Origin: Rhodospirillaceae bacterium
GTDB lineage: Bacteria; Pseudomonadota; Alphaproteobacteria; Rhodospirillales; Rhodospirillaceae
Length of the DNA stretch: 64,000 nucleotides
Assembly (NCBI GenBank): GCA_029245025.1
Contig: JAQWQC010000006.1
Span: 248,001 to 312,000, forward strand
Direction of reading: 5' to 3'
The notes beneath the pieces are model-generated. The model saw nothing but the letters and a program-made list of their open reading frames with translations, was not told the DNA's origin and did not search any database. Made by a program: the position numbers and the translations under genes. Within the stretch, counting starts at the first letter, position 1; the number at the start of each line of letters is the position of its first letter. Below are positions 7,414-15,792 of this stretch, in pieces.

Positions 7414-9104
7414 GATTCAAAGAACGGATCGAGGAGAGTTGGAATATCGCCCAAGTCCTCTGGCATATCTGCGATGTCACACTTTGGCGCCGCTTGTTTG
7501 GCCATCTCCAAACGATCGTAAGACGCAGCGCCCGGCCAATCGATGAGAAGACAGGGCACATCAAGTGCCGCAAGCTTATCGGCCATCGGATAGGTAAATG
7601 ACGCCGCATAGGCGTTTTGATACCCATTCCCGATTTTCAAGAGGTCTTGCACACGGCTATCTAAAAATTCTGGGTCGAGGTTGGCGTCCCGGTGAATCAC
7701 ACCATCCTTAGTCTGATTGTACCAGGGCCAGTACAGACCCATGTCGCGTACGATTGCCCACGCCGTCACAAGATGGCCACCATCCCATGTCGGAGCAATA
7801 GACGGCGTGTAGTGAGTCAGCAGATCACCACGCTCTTCGTCGGTGAAGATTTGCACGCCCGCTTGAACAATATGTTTCACCAACTCTGGTTTGGCGGCTG
7901 CCATTTCCATGGCAACTTGCCCACCGGAATAGCGACCAATGACATCGACCTCATCTACACCCAACGCATCCAGAGCCGCGATGGCGTACCGCGCATACTC
8001 TTCTGTCGTAATGTCCTGCGCGGAAATCAAGGGGTCGGATTCCCCGCTGCCCGGATTATCAAGTGCGATGATTGGCCGTTTGCCGAGATAAGGAGCTAAC
8101 AAACCAACAAGTCTATTGGACGATCCTGCCGGATCATGAAGGCCTAAAATTGGACGGCCCGTTCCCGCGGTACAGACACGCACCATGACTTGACCACCAT
8201 CGACATCAATAAACATTTTCTGCAAACGCGGGGCGCCATCCTCAATTTGATCGGGGTGCGGAGGCGCTGGTGTTGCTGTAGGAAGGTAGTGATCAATCAA
8301 ATACTGCTCACTGGCGGCGAGACGCTCGTCCATAGTTGGTCCGGCGTGAAGGACCGTAAAATTGTCAGGCAACCCGGCGGCGATTAAATCGTCGACTTCC
8401 GTTAGATCAGGCTTGGCCTCCCACCTGGTTAATGTGGCCGGGACCGTGACTCTGCTAATCAGATGGTGTTTGGCAGTATAAAATGCCGGTCTATAGGCGT
8501 CGGCGTAGCTGGCTCCTGCACGCAGGTAATCAAGCAGCTTGGCCTGTATTTTTTCTGGCGACGGCATGTCGACCGGCAGGCGTGATTCCTTTTTTGTGAA
8601 CTGCCAGGGCGCAAAGAGGTTCAGCGACCGCACCATGTCCCAGTGGGTGAGGAGATGACCGCCATCGCGGCGGGGTGTCGTGTCCGGGAAATACCCTTCT
8701 GTCAGGGTATCAACAAATTCGTCTGAAACGTCGCCTGCTGTATCAAGCATACAAACGGCAACCCGCTCTGGATGAGCAGCGGCAAATATATGCGCAATCT
8801 CAGCACCGGTCGCATTACCGTAGAAAGCGGCCTTCTCAATGCCAAGCGAATCTAAAAGTGCAACAAGTGGTGAAAGATAGTCATCAAGGGCGGGGCCCTT
8901 GTAGCCCCCCGGAAGAGGATCAGATAACCCATAACCCGGTGTGTCGACAGCAATGGCGGTAAAATTCTTAGCCAACCGGATGGCCATGGGAATTGAGAAA
9001 GCGCCCGACTGAGGCGATGGATGCAGCAGAATGACCGGCGGCCCCTCTCCGGCTCGACGAACATGAAGTTGCGTCTGTCCCACTGAAACAAATTGGCGCT
9101 TCAT
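7410..9104 (-). CDS. Tandem alpha/beta-hydrolase fusion protein, upstream copy
   Basis: Paralogue of the next gene, also 564 residues, with the same two-domain plan. HPSP at 28-31 and HDPAG at 323-327 take the oxyanion-loop position. The caps carry RRDGGHLLTHW (145-155) and WDGGHLVTAW (440-449). The elbow has G96-N-A98-T-G in domain 1 and G390-R-Y392-S-G in domain 2, so neither has Ser at the usual nucleophile position. Repetition within and between the two proteins implies an internal duplication followed by a gene duplication. ATG 9104 has GGAGG just upstream; the longer TTG start was rejected. Probably cytoplasmic. Confidence 0.82.
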   Translation of the reverse strand: MKRQFVSVGQTQLHVRRAGEGPPVILLHPSPQSGAFSIPMAIRLAKNFTAIAVDTPGYGLSDPLPGGYKGPALDDYLSPLVALLDSLGIEKAAFYGNATGAEIAHIFAAAHPERVAVCMLDTAGDVSDEFVDTLTEGYFPDTTPRRDGGHLLTHWDMVRSLNLFAPWQFTKKESRLPVDMPSPEKIQAKLLDYLRAGASYADAYRPAFYTAKHHLISRVTVPATLTRWEAKPDLTEVDDLIAAGLPDNFTVLHAGPTMDERLAASEQYLIDHYLPTATPAPPHPDQIEDGAPRLQKMFIDVDGGQVMVRVCTAGTGRPILGLHDPAGSSNRLVGLLAPYLGKRPIIALDNPGSGESDPLISAQDITTEEYARYAIAALDALGVDEVDVIGRYSGGQVAMEMAAAKPELVKHIVQAGVQIFTDEERGDLLTHYTPSIAPTWDGGHLVTAWAIVRDMGLYWPWYNQTKDGVIHRDANLDPEFLDSRVQDLLKIGNGYQNAYAASFTYPMADKLAALDVPCLLIDWPGAASYDRLEMAKQAAPKCDIADMPEDLGDIPTLLDPFFES

Positions 9105-9163
9105 CGCCCCCTCCACTTTCACATAAATGATGGTTCTATAGCCGAGGCGCGCGCGCAACAAGC

Positions 9164-9193
9164 AAAACGCCCGACCACAAAGCCGGGCGTTTT
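9164..9193 (-). terminator. Rho-independent terminator
   Basis: Perfect 10-bp inverted repeat, AAAACGCCCG / CGGGCGTTTT with a 10-nt loop. On the minus strand the GC stem is followed directly by TTTT. It lies 23 bases past the stop of the 9216-10736 gene and separates that gene from the hydrolase pair. Confidence 0.85.
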
Positions 9194-9215
9194 ACAGTTG
9201 AGTCTGAGAAAAGGT

Positions 9216-10736
9216 TTAGTTAGCCAGGGCAACATCACCCTTTGCGCCAAGCGGCGTTAGGGATCGCGCGAGAATAGCGTCCATCGCCTGAAAATATGCC
9301 TCAACAATGGGCTTGTTGTATTTGCCGACAGGCAACCCATTGTAGATGACTTTTGTTCCCTCAATATCGAAGGTCTTGGTGTACGGCATTGTCCAATCAC
9401 TGTAGTCGACTGGATCATAAATATTAAAGCCTGGGAAACCTTCGTAGTTGTACATCGCATGGGAAAACATTGTGTCTGTGTTCTCCGCAAAGAATTCTAT
9501 GGGTAGGTTTATGACGTAGTCATAACCATCCTCGATCCCATTCCAAAACGCTTTGTTGGTCGATAGATATGTTCCGTTTGGATTGTTATGCGGATCTGCA
9601 AAGTGGTCCTGCGACTGAACAACTTGTGTGCGTCCGAAATCATACTCAGCCACAACGCTGTTTAGTTTTTCCATGATGGGATCGATATAGTCGGGCGACA
9701 ATTCAATCCACGCTTCGTTTGGCACTAAGTCCCACGCCATGCCGTGCACGGACGCCACGACCTTTACACCGGACCCCCTGGGCAACTGGTCGAGCCGATC
9801 ACGCAACATAATGGCGTAGGTCTCATGAACGATAGGGAAGTTCGCCAAATTCTGGGTCATGATGGTTTTGATGTGCTTGTCGTTGGCCTCTTCCCATTCG
9901 TGGATGTAATGCATGGCGTGTTTTATAGAGCCGTTGAACTCTTCATGATGAGAATAGACAGGGCGGGGTGACGCAAAAATGATCGTATCTGCACCGCAAT
10001 CAAGCAACTCGAACATTGCTTTTCGCGCAAGGTGAAAGTCTTCCGCTGTAACCCAGCGATACGGTACATCACCATACTTCGCTGTTATCTTCTCCATGGT
10101 TGCCTCGACAATAGCCCAGTTACCCGCTTCGTGGGGCACCTTGCCATTCATGAAACCCTTACCTTTTCCGTAGTAGTAAACACGGGCCTTGTTGACCAAC
10201 TTTTGGGACGGACCAGGCATGCCGCCCTTGCGGGCCGTATATAAAAAATACCCGTGGTCAAAATGTTGTGTGGGGCTGGGATCAACCCAGATCAGATCAC
10301 CATTGTGGTACTTCTCGACCCACGGCGTGCCATCAACGTCCATGGATGACCCATAGGCATCAACAAGATTGGTCGGCACGAACTCTTCAAATTCATAGAA
10401 CCGTTCAGTGTCCAGCAGAATAACACCAGGATCAGCCATGGCACGATTGCGGATCGGCCAAGGAATGTACTGACTCGATTTAAGAGCAAGATTGTGAAAA
10501 TCAGGGACGCGAAAATCTTCGGGCATGATTAGACCCGACATAAAGATTGCGACATTGCCTTCAGGGGTCATCGCCTCTTCGCTTGCTAGCTGCTCTTTAT
10601 ATATTCGGAAGTAATTTGGCTCCACCAACTGCGGTGGTGTGCGGTTCATGTAAGTAAAGGTGCCGTACCCTCCGCCACCAACAACAACGATTAAAACAAC
10701 CAACGTAACAGCGATGCGTTTAATCCATTTAAGCAT
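9216..10736 (-). CDS. Membrane-anchored protein of unknown function, possible chelatase-like fold
   Basis: 506-residue protein with one N-terminal membrane segment (WIKRIAVTLVVLIVVVGGGG), after which the body should lie in the periplasm. I do not recognise a named family. Parts recall the ferrochelatase/CbiX superfamily: a strand followed by CGADTIIFASPRPVYSHHEE, and later VKVVASVHGMAWDL with a central His. Compare GAKRIVVVPA and VIILGHG in the CbiX-like protein at 59993-61057. The middle is rich in His, Tyr and Trp. It sits 37 bases after an ABC ATPase gene, so the two are probably cotranscribed. Ends at a strong terminator. Confidence 0.6.
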   Translation of the reverse strand: MLKWIKRIAVTLVVLIVVVGGGGYGTFTYMNRTPPQLVEPNYFRIYKEQLASEEAMTPEGNVAIFMSGLIMPEDFRVPDFHNLALKSSQYIPWPIRNRAMADPGVILLDTERFYEFEEFVPTNLVDAYGSSMDVDGTPWVEKYHNGDLIWVDPSPTQHFDHGYFLYTARKGGMPGPSQKLVNKARVYYYGKGKGFMNGKVPHEAGNWAIVEATMEKITAKYGDVPYRWVTAEDFHLARKAMFELLDCGADTIIFASPRPVYSHHEEFNGSIKHAMHYIHEWEEANDKHIKTIMTQNLANFPIVHETYAIMLRDRLDQLPRGSGVKVVASVHGMAWDLVPNEAWIELSPDYIDPIMEKLNSVVAEYDFGRTQVVQSQDHFADPHNNPNGTYLSTNKAFWNGIEDGYDYVINLPIEFFAENTDTMFSHAMYNYEGFPGFNIYDPVDYSDWTMPYTKTFDIEGTKVIYNGLPVGKYNKPIVEAYFQAMDAILARSLTPLGAKGDVALAN

Positions 10737-10773
10737 TGTCCGCTCTCCGTCCTAGAAAGGGTATTCGATTGGG

Positions 10774-11475
10774 TTAGTGCATGTGTTCTAGATAAATGCG
10801 CTCGATATCAGCGTGGGAAACCTCACCCGTATTCAATTCTTGCATCAAGTTGCCTTCACGCATGATACCGATGCGGGTGCCCGTCTCTTTGGCGCGGAAC
10901 AAATCATGGGTGGCCATCAAAATAGCGGCCCCCTCAGACTGTAAATGCTTGAGAAGTTCTGAAAATTCATTCGACGCTTTTGGGTCGAGGCCAGACGTCG
11001 GCTCATCCAACAACAAAGCTTTGGCCTGTTTAGCAAGCGCAATAGCAACGCCGACCTTTTGACGCATGCCTTTGGAGTACGTCGAGATCCGACGGTCCGC
11101 AGCTTCGGCTTGCAATCCACAGCGCACCAGGAAACCTCTTAGATCGTCATCGTTGTACTCGTCATGCCCGCCAAGACGAGCGAAGTACTCTATGTTCTCG
11201 AGACCTGTGAGGTTGGGGTAAAGCATGACCTGTTCGGGGATGTAGGCGAGGTATCTTTTTGTCTCGAGTGGGTTCTCGGTGACATCAATGCCGTTAACCT
11301 TGGCGCGACCGCCCGAAGGATCAATGAAATTTAAAAACAGGTTGATCGTGGTCGTCTTACCAGCGCCATTGGCACCCAAAAGGCAATATATGTCCCCAGC
11401 ATTGATGGACAAATTGAGACCCTTGAGCGCGTTGTGATCCCCGTACGTCTTCTTTAAATCTATCGCCTCGAGCAT
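10774..11475 (-). CDS. ABC transporter ATP-binding protein (CcmA/ABC-2 exporter type)
   Basis: Complete ABC ATPase of 233 residues: Walker A LLGANGAGKTTT (K40), signature YSKGMRQKVGVA, Walker B KALLLDEPTSGLD and H-loop ATHD. The YSKGM signature is typical of ABC-2 type exporters rather than importers. No ABC-2 permease gene adjoins it. Upstream is an MFS exporter and downstream the single-pass membrane protein, so its membrane partner is missing from view. Confidence 0.9.
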   Translation of the reverse strand: MLEAIDLKKTYGDHNALKGLNLSINAGDIYCLLGANGAGKTTTINLFLNFIDPSGGRAKVNGIDVTENPLETKRYLAYIPEQVMLYPNLTGLENIEYFARLGGHDEYNDDDLRGFLVRCGLQAEAADRRISTYSKGMRQKVGVAIALAKQAKALLLDEPTSGLDPKASNEFSELLKHLQSEGAAILMATHDLFRAKETGTRIGIMREGNLMQELNTGEVSHADIERIYLEHMH

Positions 11476-11564
11476 GTGCAGCCCCTCTTCGAATGTGTGT
11501 CCTTGGTCGGATTATGGATAAGCTTGATCTGGTTCGAAACGGGAATCAACTCGAATAAGTGGCC

Positions 11565-12752
11565 CTATCCCGCCTCCGACCTCTTGGGGGGCAGCAAAAA
11601 CACCATAACCAAAGTGGGCACCATACAAGCGGCCGCAATCATAAAGGGTACAGCCGGACCGAACTGAACAAATACAAGTCCAGCATACATTGGCCCAGCG
11701 ACTCGCGCGAGACTGCCAGCCCCTTGGAAAACACCCAAAACAGCGCCCCGCTCCGTCTCATCTGCTTCCTTAGACACAAGACTTGATAATGATGGGTTGG
11801 CAAGCGCATTGCCGACCGCCAGAAATGTCATCGCCGTAACGAGCAACGTCCAACCTTGCGATGCGGCAAGAAAACCGTAGCCGCAAAATAGAAAACAGGT
11901 CGCCGCAGCAACCAAACTGCGCTCACCAAAACGCCTGGTCAGCGGTCCGATCATCCCGCCCTGGATGATAACGCCGATAACGCCGACGTACGTCAACAAC
12001 AGGCCAATGTCTCGCGGTCCGAGACTGAGAACGCTGTTGGCCCAAAGTGCCAGTGTTGTTTCCAATAAAGCCCAGGCCATGGTAACGCCGAAACCAATGA
12101 GCACGATCAGGGTTAGGGCCTGGCGTTTGAATGCGGCTTCTATTCTCATCTTCAAAGATGTCTTAGGACGATTGCGAATCTGATCGCGCAACTCCTGGCT
12201 GAGAGATTCCGGCAGAACAAAAATCACCCCCAACAGTGCAACGGTTGTCATGCCGGTCGCCACCAGAGCGGGGAGAAGAAAATTAGCAGTTTCAATATCT
12301 GAGCCAGCGAGCACCCCACCAATGACCGGTCCGAAAATGAAGCCAAGCCCAAAGGCCGCACCCACCATTCCCATACCCTTGGCTCGCGTCTCCGGTGTCG
12401 TGATGTCGGTCACATAGGCAAAAGCCGCAGATATGTTTCCAGCCATAAGGCCGCCAAAAACACGGCTGGCGACAACCATCCACAAACTATCGGCGAAACC
12501 CAGGATCAAATAAGAAATCGCAAATCCAGAAAGTGACCAGGCCAAGATAGGCTTACGCCCATACCGATCACTCAACCTTCCCCAGATAGGTGCGGCGATA
12601 AACTGAAAGAGAGAATAAAGACCAAGCGTGATGGTAATTATTTCTGGCCCGGCACCAACACGATCAACATAAAACGGCAGCAAGGGAACCAAGATGCCAA
12701 AGCCGACAAGGTCAACAAAGACAATCAGAAATAAAATTCTCATTGGAGTCAT
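11565..12752 (-). CDS. MFS transporter, TetA/drug-efflux type
   Basis: Major facilitator protein of about 395 residues with 12 predicted membrane segments. Motif A between helices 2 and 3 is clear: GRLSDRYGRKP. The central cytoplasmic loop is basic (ELRDQIRNRPKTSLKMRIEAAFKR is the long hydrophilic stretch near residue 195-215). The helix 5 region GAAFGLGFIFGPVIGG matches motif C of drug:H+ antiporters and is closest to the TetA(B/C)-like group. The substrate cannot be inferred. ATG 12752 was preferred over an upstream TTG and a further ATG at 12743. Confidence 0.88.
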   Translation of the reverse strand: MTPMRILFLIVFVDLVGFGILVPLLPFYVDRVGAGPEIITITLGLYSLFQFIAAPIWGRLSDRYGRKPILAWSLSGFAISYLILGFADSLWMVVASRVFGGLMAGNISAAFAYVTDITTPETRAKGMGMVGAAFGLGFIFGPVIGGVLAGSDIETANFLLPALVATGMTTVALLGVIFVLPESLSQELRDQIRNRPKTSLKMRIEAAFKRQALTLIVLIGFGVTMAWALLETTLALWANSVLSLGPRDIGLLLTYVGVIGVIIQGGMIGPLTRRFGERSLVAAATCFLFCGYGFLAASQGWTLLVTAMTFLAVGNALANPSLSSLVSKEADETERGAVLGVFQGAGSLARVAGPMYAGLVFVQFGPAVPFMIAAACMVPTLVMVFLLPPKRSEAG

Positions 12753-12818
12753 AGCAATTACCAAATCATATCTTACCTGACTCCCGGCTATCTCTTCCTG
12801 CGGCTCAAGTCGGAGAAG

Positions 12819-13964
12819 TTAGTCTTTTGCCGGAGGGACAAACACTTCAGTGGCATCCCCAGGCATAGTCTCGATATAGATCGACTGACTAGGAAAGGCG
12901 AACCCTGTGCCTTCGGCTTCTACAATTTCTTTTATTTTGTAGGCGAGCGTCTCTTTGATTTCGAGCCACTTGCCCCAATCTGTTGTTTTCGTAAAACAAT
13001 AGAGCAAGATATCGATCGAAGAATCGCTGAATCTATCGATACGCACGAAGGTTGACACTTCGGCAGGAGACGCAAAAGCGTCATCAGTGGTGATGTAAGT
13101 TTCTATGCCATCTCGAATCGCTCGAAGCTGATCGATTGTCGCGCCGTACTCAATACCGATCATCCATTTGATGCGCCGGTGCGTCATGCCGCTAAAGTTG
13201 ATGACGGCATTGTCCGATAATTTGGCATTGGGGACGTAGACAGGCGCCTTATCAAACCGTCGAACATGAGTTGATCGAAAACCAATATGTTCAACCGTTC
13301 CTTCGACGATTCCATCCACGAGAATCCAATCACCAACGCGCATACGCTTCTCGGCGATAACCAAAATTCCAGCGATGAGATTTTTAAAGAGGTCCTGCGC
13401 ACCCAGAGCAACTGCTACTCCAAAAAGACCAAGCCCCGCCAAGATTGGCCCAACTCTGATTCCCCAGATCTCGAGGATCGTCGCCACGCCTATAAATACG
13501 ACTGCAAGATGGAGAAAGCTTACCAGCCAGTCGGCCATTTCTCGGGTCAGCAAGTCCTCTAGCCTCTCAATTGAGGAGCTTAAAGGACCGGTGACTTGAT
13601 AGAGCGCCCAAAACAAATCAAATACGACGAGGGTACGGATAAGTAACGCCCCCATTTCCGCGTATTTGTCAGGAAGTGCCAAGTAATCGAGGGCAATAAA
13701 AGCACCGATAATAACCGGCACAAGACGAATGGGGCCGTGAAGCGCCTCAAACAACCTGTTATCGAAGTCTGTATCTGTTTGATTAGTTATGCGCCGGATA
13801 GCGCCTAGAACGAACCGCGTAAACAATCCCCTCACGACCATAAAGAACAAGAGGATGCCGAAGGCGACCAAGAGCCGGCTGAAATCGACTCCCGCAACGC
13901 CGGTCACCCAGACATCCTGCACGACAGACCAGAGGTCCAAGAGTTGCTGCTGTAGACGGTTCAT
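12819..13964 (-). CDS. MscS-family mechanosensitive ion channel
   Basis: 381-residue inner-membrane channel. Four to five hydrophobic helices precede the pore helix ILAGLGLFGVAVALGAQDLF, the Gly/Ala-rich TM3 of MscS. The beta domain follows: F.VGDWI.VDGI.GTVEHIGFRST and VYVPNAKLSDNAVINFS. It opens under membrane tension to release solutes during osmotic downshock. Start ATG 13964; the ribosome-binding site is weak. Confidence 0.92.
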   Translation of the reverse strand: MNRLQQQLLDLWSVVQDVWVTGVAGVDFSRLLVAFGILLFFMVVRGLFTRFVLGAIRRITNQTDTDFDNRLFEALHGPIRLVPVIIGAFIALDYLALPDKYAEMGALLIRTLVVFDLFWALYQVTGPLSSSIERLEDLLTREMADWLVSFLHLAVVFIGVATILEIWGIRVGPILAGLGLFGVAVALGAQDLFKNLIAGILVIAEKRMRVGDWILVDGIVEGTVEHIGFRSTHVRRFDKAPVYVPNAKLSDNAVINFSGMTHRRIKWMIGIEYGATIDQLRAIRDGIETYITTDDAFASPAEVSTFVRIDRFSDSSIDILLYCFTKTTDWGKWLEIKETLAYKIKEIVEAEGTGFAFPSQSIYIETMPGDATEVFVPPAKD

Positions 13965-14031
13965 AACCAAAGGCTTTCACAATCAGAAAAGAACGGTGCG
14001 TTCATACGGCGAAAACAAACGGAAATCAAAG

Positions 14032-14088
14032 GCCCAGTGTCCCATGGTGAGCCCAGTGTTACATGGTGAGCCCAGTGTTTCGTGGTGA
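14032..14088. repeat. Three 19-bp tandem direct repeats
   Basis: Three adjacent copies of GCCCAGTGTNNCRTGGTGA at 14032-14050, 14051-14069 and 14070-14088. They differ only at the two N positions and one purine. They fill part of the 179-bp divergent gap between mscS and the small + strand gene at 14144, ending 55 bp before its start. Tandem operator sites, or a small slipped-strand repeat, are both possible. Confidence 0.85.
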
Positions 14089-14143
14089 TAGGTCTCTTTA
14101 TGTTATATGTCGTATAAATTAATTCATCAGCTAGGAAAGTGGC

Positions 14144-14455
14144 ATGAGCACGCCAAAGAAACCGCGCCCGAACAACAATGCGGCTCATAAAGAAAAAAAG
14201 CAAACTAGTCGAAAAGTCGCCGACGTGTTGATTGGCGATCTCCAAAAACAAATGGAAGCCTGTCCTAACGCTGAAACGCTCAACAGTCAGGTCATAACAC
14301 CCTTCATCCAATCTCTAGTCAACGTGTGCGATGCCCGTGGGTATGTTCTGAATATTTATGGTGATCACTGTAATTTGGCGATCACACCGGAAGACCATTC
14401 AGAATCTCTGTTCCAGCTTATCGAAGGCTATCTGGACGATGCGGACCTTGGGTAA
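14144..14455 (+). CDS. Small hypothetical protein
   Basis: 103 residues. The first 25 are very basic and Asn/Lys-rich (KKPRPNNNAAHKEKKQTSRK). The rest is a compact acidic domain ending LFQLIEGYLDDADLG. The start ATG is preceded by AGGAAAG at good spacing, which supports translation. No signal peptide or membrane segment. No family recognised. The 19-bp repeats lie just upstream of it. Confidence 0.6.
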   Translation: MSTPKKPRPNNNAAHKEKKQTSRKVADVLIGDLQKQMEACPNAETLNSQVITPFIQSLVNVCDARGYVLNIYGDHCNLAITPEDHSESLFQLIEGYLDDADLG

Positions 14456-14640
14456 TCACCTTTTATCCCAAATGTCCTATCATCCAATATGGTTAGGACC
14501 TAGCCTTATCACAGGCACTGCCTAGTATTGACGGAGTAAATCTAATCCCTGCTCTTGAAACCATCGGACCGTGGAGCGGTGTAAATCAAGAAGACGCCGT
14601 ATCGCTCTATCCGGCGATAGAGTGCCGCAAGTCGGGGTTC

Positions 14641-15543
14641 TTGCGGGCTGACAAAGTGCATTGTTTGTATTGGGAAGAGAGCGGAAACAAGAAAGGTGTT
14701 CCCGTTGTTTTTCTTCACGGTGGACCAGGTGCGGGAACGGCCCCAACATATCGTCGCTTTTTTGACCCAAGCCATTACCGAATCATCTTGATCGATCAGA
14801 GGGGGTCGGGCCGCTCGACGCCCGAGGCTGAGATCCAGGACAACACAACGCAGCATTTGGTATCCGACCTGGAACTGGTCAGAGAGCATCTCAAAATTGA
14901 ACGTTGGGTTGTCTTTGGCGGATCATGGGGATCAACCCTAGCACTGGCCTATGGGCAGGCTCATCCAGAGCGGTGTATCGGATTCATTCTCCGTGGCGTG
15001 TTCCTCTTCTCTACGGAAGAGATCGATTGGTTCTTACACGGAATGGGGCGCTTCTTTCCCGAAGCGTGGCGAGCCTTCGCAAATTATATCCCCGTAGATG
15101 AACGTCATGATTTACTTACGGCCTATACCGAACGTTTAATGGATCCCAATCCAGAGATTCATCGGCCAGCAGCGGCAGCTTGGTGTACCTACGAAAATTC
15201 ATGCTCACGCCTGTTGCCATCGACGAAGAAAACTAGCCGCAATGACTCCTACTATGCTGGAGCATTGGCGATGGCCCGTATCGAAGCGCATTACATGACA
15301 AACAATGGGTTTCTCGGTCCAAACCAATTGCTAGACGGCATATCTGTTCTGAAAAATCACCCGGCCGTCATTGTCCAAGGCCGATACGACATGGTCTGCC
15401 CCATACGAGCGGCTGACCGATTGGCTCAGGTCTGGGATGGGGCTGCGTATCGGATCATTCCTGACGCCGGTCACTCTTCTATGGAACCGAGAATTCGGTC
15501 TGCTTTGATTACCGCATCCGACGAATTTCGGGGCCTGACTTAA
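14641..15543 (+). CDS. pip: Proline iminopeptidase (N-terminal start uncertain)
   Basis: Serine peptidase releasing N-terminal proline. Family landmarks: FLHGGPGAG oxyanion loop, DQRGSGRS, nucleophile elbow FGGSWGS (S95 counting from the TTG at 14641), Asp in GRYDMVCP and His in DAGHSS. About 300 residues from this TTG. The family N-terminus (LYP.IE....GFL) is still encoded in frame upstream, at about 14602-14640 (SLYPAIECRKSGFL), but no ATG, GTG or TTG lies in frame before it back to the TAG at 14494. An ATC at 14545 has GGAG 8 bases upstream. Either a rare start is used or the 5' end carries an error. Confidence 0.88.
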   Translation: MRADKVHCLYWEESGNKKGVPVVFLHGGPGAGTAPTYRRFFDPSHYRIILIDQRGSGRSTPEAEIQDNTTQHLVSDLELVREHLKIERWVVFGGSWGSTLALAYGQAHPERCIGFILRGVFLFSTEEIDWFLHGMGRFFPEAWRAFANYIPVDERHDLLTAYTERLMDPNPEIHRPAAAAWCTYENSCSRLLPSTKKTSRNDSYYAGALAMARIEAHYMTNNGFLGPNQLLDGISVLKNHPAVIVQGRYDMVCPIRAADRLAQVWDGAAYRIIPDAGHSSMEPRIRSALITASDEFRGLT

Positions 15544-15747
15544 GCTAGGTTTCTGCCCAGAACTAAGGTGGTTAGGACGTTTGCTCGGTTTTTTAACGCA
15601 AAACCTGTCGGACCTGACAGGGTCATTTGGGCCGAAGCTGTCAGAATGCACAAGTATGGGATTCGAGGTCGCGTGACACTAACCTTATTGTGTGTCGCAT
15701 CTGATTTAGGTGAGAGAGCTGCTGACAAGTTCCAGCAACCTCACTTC

Positions 15748-15776
15748 AAACCCCGCCCATTGAGGCGGGGTTTTTG
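15748..15776 (+). terminator. Rho-independent terminator
   Basis: AAACCCCGCC, loop CATTGA, GGCGGGGTTTTT: a 10-bp stem ending in a T run on the plus strand. It lies 205 bp after the pip stop. The stretch between holds several short hairpins and no ORF I would accept, so this ends either a long 3'UTR or a separate small RNA. Confidence 0.85.
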
Positions 15777-15792
15777 CTGCGAATGAGACAGG

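Noticed and set aside
15568-15786. 72-residue ORF after pip
   Set aside because: It reads through the terminator, has no ribosome site and shows no recognisable sequence.
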